Shown here in pieces: positions 61,727 to 64,000 of a DNA stretch of 64,000 nucleotides. The position numbers were made by a program, and so were the translations under genes. Position 1 is the first letter of the stretch, and each line of letters begins with the position of its first letter. The DNA is from Staphylococcus ratti (lineage in GTDB: Bacteria > Bacillota > Bacilli > Staphylococcales > Staphylococcaceae). Location: assembly GCF_020883535.1 (NCBI RefSeq), contig NZ_CP086654.1:1488001-1552000 (forward strand). The letters are read 5' to 3'. A model generated the notes under the pieces. That model saw only the letters and a program-made list of their open reading frames with translations. It was not told the origin of the DNA and ran no database searches.

Positions 61727-61858
61727 TTAACCGAAGAAACCTGAAATTACGTCAATACCTTTAGCAACGATGTCAGCGATGCCTGTACCCATTGTTACCC
61801 AATCATGGTCAATACCTGCTTGTACTGTATCTTTAATTGCTTTGATTAAATCTGACAT
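61727..61858 (-). CDS. PSM-beta type phenol-soluble modulin, copy 3 (promoter-proximal)
   Basis: The first gene in the transcript, encoding the same 43-residue peptide. Unlike the other copies it has a unique leader with TTGAGGAGTG nine bases before the ATG and, about 80 bases further up, a TATAGT -10. An AgrA-like box lies 61 bases ahead of that -10. PSM-beta genes are known AgrA targets in staphylococci. Confidence 0.93.
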   Translation of the reverse strand: MSDLIKAIKDTVQAGIDHDWVTMGTGIADIVAKGIDVISGFFG

Positions 61859-61935
61859 AAAACAACACTCCTCAATAGTAGATTTTCCAAAACAAAGTTA
61901 CATTTGATTAAATTGTGTTTTGTTTTGTTACTCAC

Positions 61936-62002
61936 ACTATAACTAATCCATTAATTAAATTGCGCTTGATTTCAAAACTCGTCATTTTTTCTACTTAAGT
62001 GT
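61936..62002 (-). promoter_or_regulatory. PSM-beta promoter with AgrA-like box
   Basis: TATAGT (61936-61941) is the -10; the -35 is poor, as in activator-dependent promoters. ACACTTAAG (61994-62002 on the minus strand) differs by one base from the AgrA half-site ACAGTTAAG and begins 61 bases before the -10. CGAGTT sits 21 bases after it, where a second, weaker half-site would be. Confidence 0.6.
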
Positions 62003-62021
62003 CAAAAATAAAAAGCTTCAA

Positions 62022-62043
62022 AACATTTAGGATGCCTAGGTGT
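62022..62043. repeat. 22-base direct repeat, copy A
   Basis: Matches 62198-62219 at 19 of 22 positions in the same orientation. On the minus strand it begins ACACCTAGGCA, similar to the AgrA half-site ACAGTTAGGCA. Confidence 0.6.
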
Positions 62044-62197
62044 AGCTATTTCTTTACACACAATTTACAATGCTACTTAATTTTAAAATTCGTCTACCCT
62101 TTTATATTCGCATATCAAAATCAAATTAATCCTATTGCTTAATAAATCTGTTGCAGCCATTAAAACGCAAAACTTGCTCAATATATGTCGAAAAAAT

Positions 62198-62219
62198 AAC
62201 ATTTAGAGTGCCTAAGTGT
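62198..62219. repeat. 22-base direct repeat, copy B
   Basis: Partner of 62022-62043, 176 bases away. On the minus strand it begins ACACTTAGGCA, closer to the AgrA half-site. It may be a remnant of a duplicated psm promoter. Confidence 0.6.
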
Positions 62220-62240
62220 CTTGCCTTGAAAAATGTGATG

Positions 62241-62307
62241 ACAGTTACGCAGTAAATCCACATTTGTAGGAATTATAACCTAAAAAACTCCTTAAATTTA
62301 TTATACT
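62241..62307 (+). promoter_or_regulatory. PSM-alpha-like promoter with AgrA-like box
   Basis: ACAGTTACGC (62241-62250) differs by one base from the AgrA half-site ACAGTTAGGC and starts 61 bases ahead of the -10 TATACT (62302-62307), the same spacing as at the divergent PSM-beta promoter. There is no good -35. Confidence 0.6.
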
Positions 62308-62339
62308 GAAAGTGTAAAAAATAAGAGGAGGTTATCAAC

Positions 62340-62414
62340 ATGTTCTGGGCTGATATCATTCTTGGAATCATTAAATTAATCAAAGGTTTAATTGACACAT
62401 TCAAAAAGAAATAA
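62340..62414 (+). CDS. PSM-alpha-like phenol-soluble modulin, 24 residues
   Basis: An ATG with GAGGAGGTT eight bases upstream encodes MFWADIILGIIKLIKGLI followed by DTFKKK. The pattern of Ile/Leu with Lys and Asp every three to four residues makes an amphipathic helix with net positive charge, as in the PSM-alpha peptides of S. aureus and PSM-delta/epsilon of S. epidermidis. These are exported by the Pmt ABC transporter without a signal peptide and can lyse host cells. It is divergent from the PSM-beta array and ends just before a terminator hairpin. Confidence 0.88.
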   Translation: MFWADIILGIIKLIKGLIDTFKKK

Positions 62415-62425
62415 TGTAATGATAT

Positions 62426-62462
62426 AAGGGGTTAGGACGAACTACATCGTTCTAACCCCTTT
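62426..62462. terminator. Terminator hairpin of the TAGAACAT family after the PSM-alpha-like gene
   Basis: AAGGGGTTAGGACGA (62426-62440) and TCGTTCTAACCCCTT (62447-62461) form a ~15-bp stem with a short loop. A TTTAAA tract follows on the plus strand, so it should end the small psm transcript. Confidence 0.8.
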
Positions 62463-62604
62463 AAAGCTTGAAAGTAATAGCACTACACGTATAAAATCGC
62501 ATTTCAATTTTTGGTAATGTACCTTTATTTTCTCATAAGTGTATCTTATCTTCATTTTAATGCAGTGTTATATTCCAATAAATTTTAGTATGTGAATAAT
62601 TTGG

Positions 62605-62738
62605 TATAATTCATAATCAAAGACATGTTTAGCAATCATCGTTAAAAGCACATGCTTGAGACTTGTCATATTCATATTTTTCAACGGTATGGAATTATGA
62701 AATCAGTTAGATTTCTAATCTATCACCGTTTTTTTATG
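62605..62738 (+). ncRNA. Candidate small RNA or leader upstream of the transporter gene
   Basis: TGGTATAAT (hexamer 62605-62610) is a perfect extended -10. The RNA would start near 62617 and end at AACGGT...ACCGTT arms with an inner TTAGATT/AATCTA stem and TTTTTTTA (62678-62738), about 120 nt. There is no ORF with a ribosome site in it. A separate promoter for the transporter follows, which favours a free RNA over a riboswitch. No known family recognised. Confidence 0.45.
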
Positions 62739-62749
62739 CAAAATTTTAC

Positions 62750-62777
62750 TTGCTTATCATAATAATCATGGTATGAT
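62750..62777 (+). promoter_or_regulatory. Promoter of the ktr-type transporter gene
   Basis: TTGCTT (62750-62755), a 16-base spacer ending in TGG, and TATGAT (62772-62777) form an extended -10 promoter about 28 bases ahead of the start codon. Confidence 0.7.
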
Positions 62778-62805
62778 ATTCCCAAAAAGAACTGAGGTCC
62801 AAGTG

Positions 62806-64000
62806 ATGCAGAGTAGGAAACAACCCATATTATTATATTTGTCATTATTTTTGTCGACAACTTTAATTGGTAGTGTGTTATTGTACCTTCCATGGACAGG
62901 ACAAAAACCCATTTCCTTTTTAGATGCTATGTATGTAGCAACAAGTGCGTTTACTGTTACAGGTTTGTCTACCGTCGACGTGACAAAACAATTCAACATA
63001 CTTGGAGATATTGTTATTATGTTGCTTATTCAAATTGGAGGAATGGGTATCGTTGCCGTTTCAATGCTCGCATTGAAATTCACTCAAAAATCTCTATCTG
63101 TAAGAGAAAATATCCTATTCCAATTAGAGCTCAACACAGAAGACGCACGTAATTACACATTCTTTATGAAATATATTTTATTATTTAATATTATTCTCGA
63201 AAGCTTAGGTACTTTATTTTTATCTTTCGTCTTTGTTCCCCAGTACGGATGGGACCGAGGGATTTTTATAAGTTTATTCACATCCATTTCCTCTTTGAAT
63301 AACGCAGGATTTTCTCTATTTTCAGACAACCTAGCTTCATATGCAACAAATCCGATCGTAAATTTTACAGTTGCTTTATTAATTGTTTTTGGTGGTCTTG
63401 GTTATATTGTCCTTCTAGATTTGGTTACTTTAAAAAGAGGTAGACGCTTACAATTTCATTCGAAAATCACGATTATTATGACATTAATTCTTATTATTGT
63501 TGGTGCGATTTCTTTTTGGATACTAGAGTGTAATGGTGTATTGAAATCCATGACACTTCCTGAACAACTTCAGGCTTCAGTTTTCCAATCTGTCACAACA
63601 AGAACTGCTGGTTTTAACACGGTAGATATGACTCACCTCGCTCCTGGAACGATGTTGTTAATGATGGTATTTATGTACATCGGTGCAGGACCTATGAGTG
63701 CTGCAGGTGGGATTAAAGTTACAACTTTCGCTTTAGTCATTGCGTTTATCATTACAATTTTAAAAGGTCATCAACATGCGCGTATCTTTAATCGAACGGT
63801 CGTGCGTAGACAAATGGAAAAAGCACTCGCTATCGCCATTTCTACAGGTGTATTTGTCATTTTAATGATTTTACTCATATCTATAGCTCAGCCAAATTTA
63901 AATTTTGAAGATCTCGCATTTGAAGTCGTCTCCGCATTTGGGACGGTCGGGCTATCAACGGGTATTTCTACAGAGTATGGTGCTATCGCTAAGATGATTA
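62806..64000 (+). CDS. TrkH/KtrB-type potassium transporter membrane subunit (partial, C terminus beyond window)
   Basis: The open frame runs from the ATG at 62806 (GAGG eight bases upstream) to the window edge, about 398 codons, so only the last part is missing. It is a membrane protein with the four-fold pore repeats of the SKT family. Selectivity-filter segments are visible in order: TVTGLSTVD, SLNNAGFSLF, TTRTAGFNTVD and FGTVGLST, plus GGMGIVAVS and GAGPMSAAGG. KtrB-type subunits take up K+ (or Na+ with it) with a cytosolic KtrA/KtrC regulator that binds ATP and c-di-AMP. Whether this is the KtrB or KtrD form cannot be told here. It does not appear in the usual closed-ORF search because it has no stop in the window. 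Confidence 0.9.
   Translation, partial: MQSRKQPILLYLSLFLSTTLIGSVLLYLPWTGQKPISFLDAMYVATSAFTVTGLSTVDVTKQFNILGDIVIMLLIQIGGMGIVAVSMLALKFTQKSLSVRENILFQLELNTEDARNYTFFMKYILLFNIILESLGTLFLSFVFVPQYGWDRGIFISLFTSISSLNNAGFSLFSDNLASYATNPIVNFTVALLIVFGGLGYIVLLDLVTLKRGRRLQFHSKITIIMTLILIIVGAISFWILECNGVLKSMTLPEQLQASVFQSVTTRTAGFNTVDMTHLAPGTMLLMMVFMYIGAGPMSAAGGIKVTTFALVIAFIITILKGHQHARIFNRTVVRRQMEKALAIAISTGVFVILMILLISIAQPNLNFEDLAFEVVSAFGTVGLSTGISTEYGAIAKMI

Larger units (their letters stand above)
61345..61858. repeat. 191-bp tandem repeat carrying the PSM-beta genes
   Basis: Start codons at 61476, 61667 and 61858 are exactly 191 bases apart. Units 61477-61667 and 61668-61858 match in both gene and spacer; the third is partial and carries silent changes near its gene end. 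This points to recent duplication or gene conversion. Confidence 0.95.
61859..62339. other. Divergent control region of the PSM-beta and PSM-alpha-like genes
   Basis: About 480 AT-rich bases with two outward promoters, two AgrA-like boxes and a 22-base direct repeat (62022-62043 and 62198-62219). No further ORF with a ribosome site was found. Confidence 0.6.
62415..62805. other. Intergenic region PSM-alpha-like gene to the ktr-type transporter gene
   Basis: About 390 bases holding a terminator (62426-62462), an extended -10 promoter (62605-62610) followed by a terminator (to 62738) with no ORF between, and the transporter promoter (62750-62777). Confidence 0.6.

Noticed and set aside
61345-61858. 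Regular 191-bp repeats might suggest a CRISPR-like array
   Set aside because: Each unit encodes a complete PSM-beta peptide with a ribosome site and the spacers are identical, not variable.
62605-62738. c-di-AMP (ydaO type) riboswitch ahead of the potassium transporter
   Set aside because: None of the conserved core blocks I know for that riboswitch could be found, and a separate promoter follows the terminator.
62766-62999. Minus-strand frame opposite the start of the transporter gene
   Set aside because: The plus strand encodes a clear membrane transporter with pore motifs; this frame is its shadow.

Overview
The window is chromosomal DNA from a low-GC Gram-positive bacterium, and the gene content and order point to Staphylococcus. 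It holds the syntenic run fapR-recG-sdaA-fakA-rpmB ... prkC-stp ... gmk, the pyr operon, and the division and cell-wall (dcw) cluster from mraZ to divIVA-ileS. PSM-beta genes lie beside mraZ/bshC, and bacillithiol (bshC) and staphylococcal SpeG genes are present. It does not look like S. aureus: it carries a pyrK-pyrD pair inside the pyr operon, a CYP152 cytochrome P450 and an ASCH-domain gene inside otherwise conserved blocks, and PSMs with different sequences. A coagulase-variable or animal-associated species is plausible, but the species cannot be fixed from this window.

Layout. 1-6.7 kb (minus): start of fapR with its own operator, an ASCH protein, recG, the two-subunit serine dehydratase, fatty-acid kinase fakA and its Asp23-like partner. 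7.1 kb (plus): rpmB. 7.5-9.7 kb (minus): thiN, rpe, rsgA. 9.9-12.0 kb: an inserted module of a P450 peroxygenase (minus) and a divergent, frameshifted lipoprotein gene (plus). 12.3-23.8 kb (minus): prkC-stp-rlmN-rsmB-fmt-def, then priA-coaBC and rpoZ-gmk. 24.0-25.7 kb (plus): rqcH. 25.9-26.5 kb: a VOC protein and a 29-residue membrane peptide. 26.6-38.3 kb (minus): ten-gene pyrimidine operon with two PyrR-type attenuators. 38.3-40.0 kb (minus): rluD, lspA and a small membrane protein. 40.4 kb (plus): speG. 41.1-58.4 kb (minus): ileS with a T-box leader, divIVA, ylmH, yggT, sepF, yggS, pgeF, ftsZ, ftsA, divIB, murD, mraY, pbp1, ftsL, rsmH, mraZ. 58.5-60.1 kb (minus): bshC. 60.3-62.4 kb: a phenol-soluble modulin (PSM) locus with a PSM-like peptide, a GNAT gene, three identical tandem PSM-beta genes and a divergent PSM-alpha-like gene. 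62.8 kb to the end (plus): a TrkH/KtrB-type ion transporter, cut by the window edge.

How the parts fit. Most of the window is housekeeping: translation start and ribosome maturation (def, fmt, rsmB, rlmN, rsgA, rpmB, rqcH), nucleotide synthesis (pyr, gmk), cell-wall synthesis and division (dcw), and Ser/Thr phosphorylation (prkC/stp). Regulation can be read from the DNA at several points: a FapR box, PyrR attenuators, an Ile T-box, a 10-bp-phased MraZ operator, and AgrA-like boxes at the PSM promoters. The accessory content is the P450/lipoprotein module, the PSM cluster, speG and several tiny ORFs. These, rather than the housekeeping genes, are where new biology is most likely.
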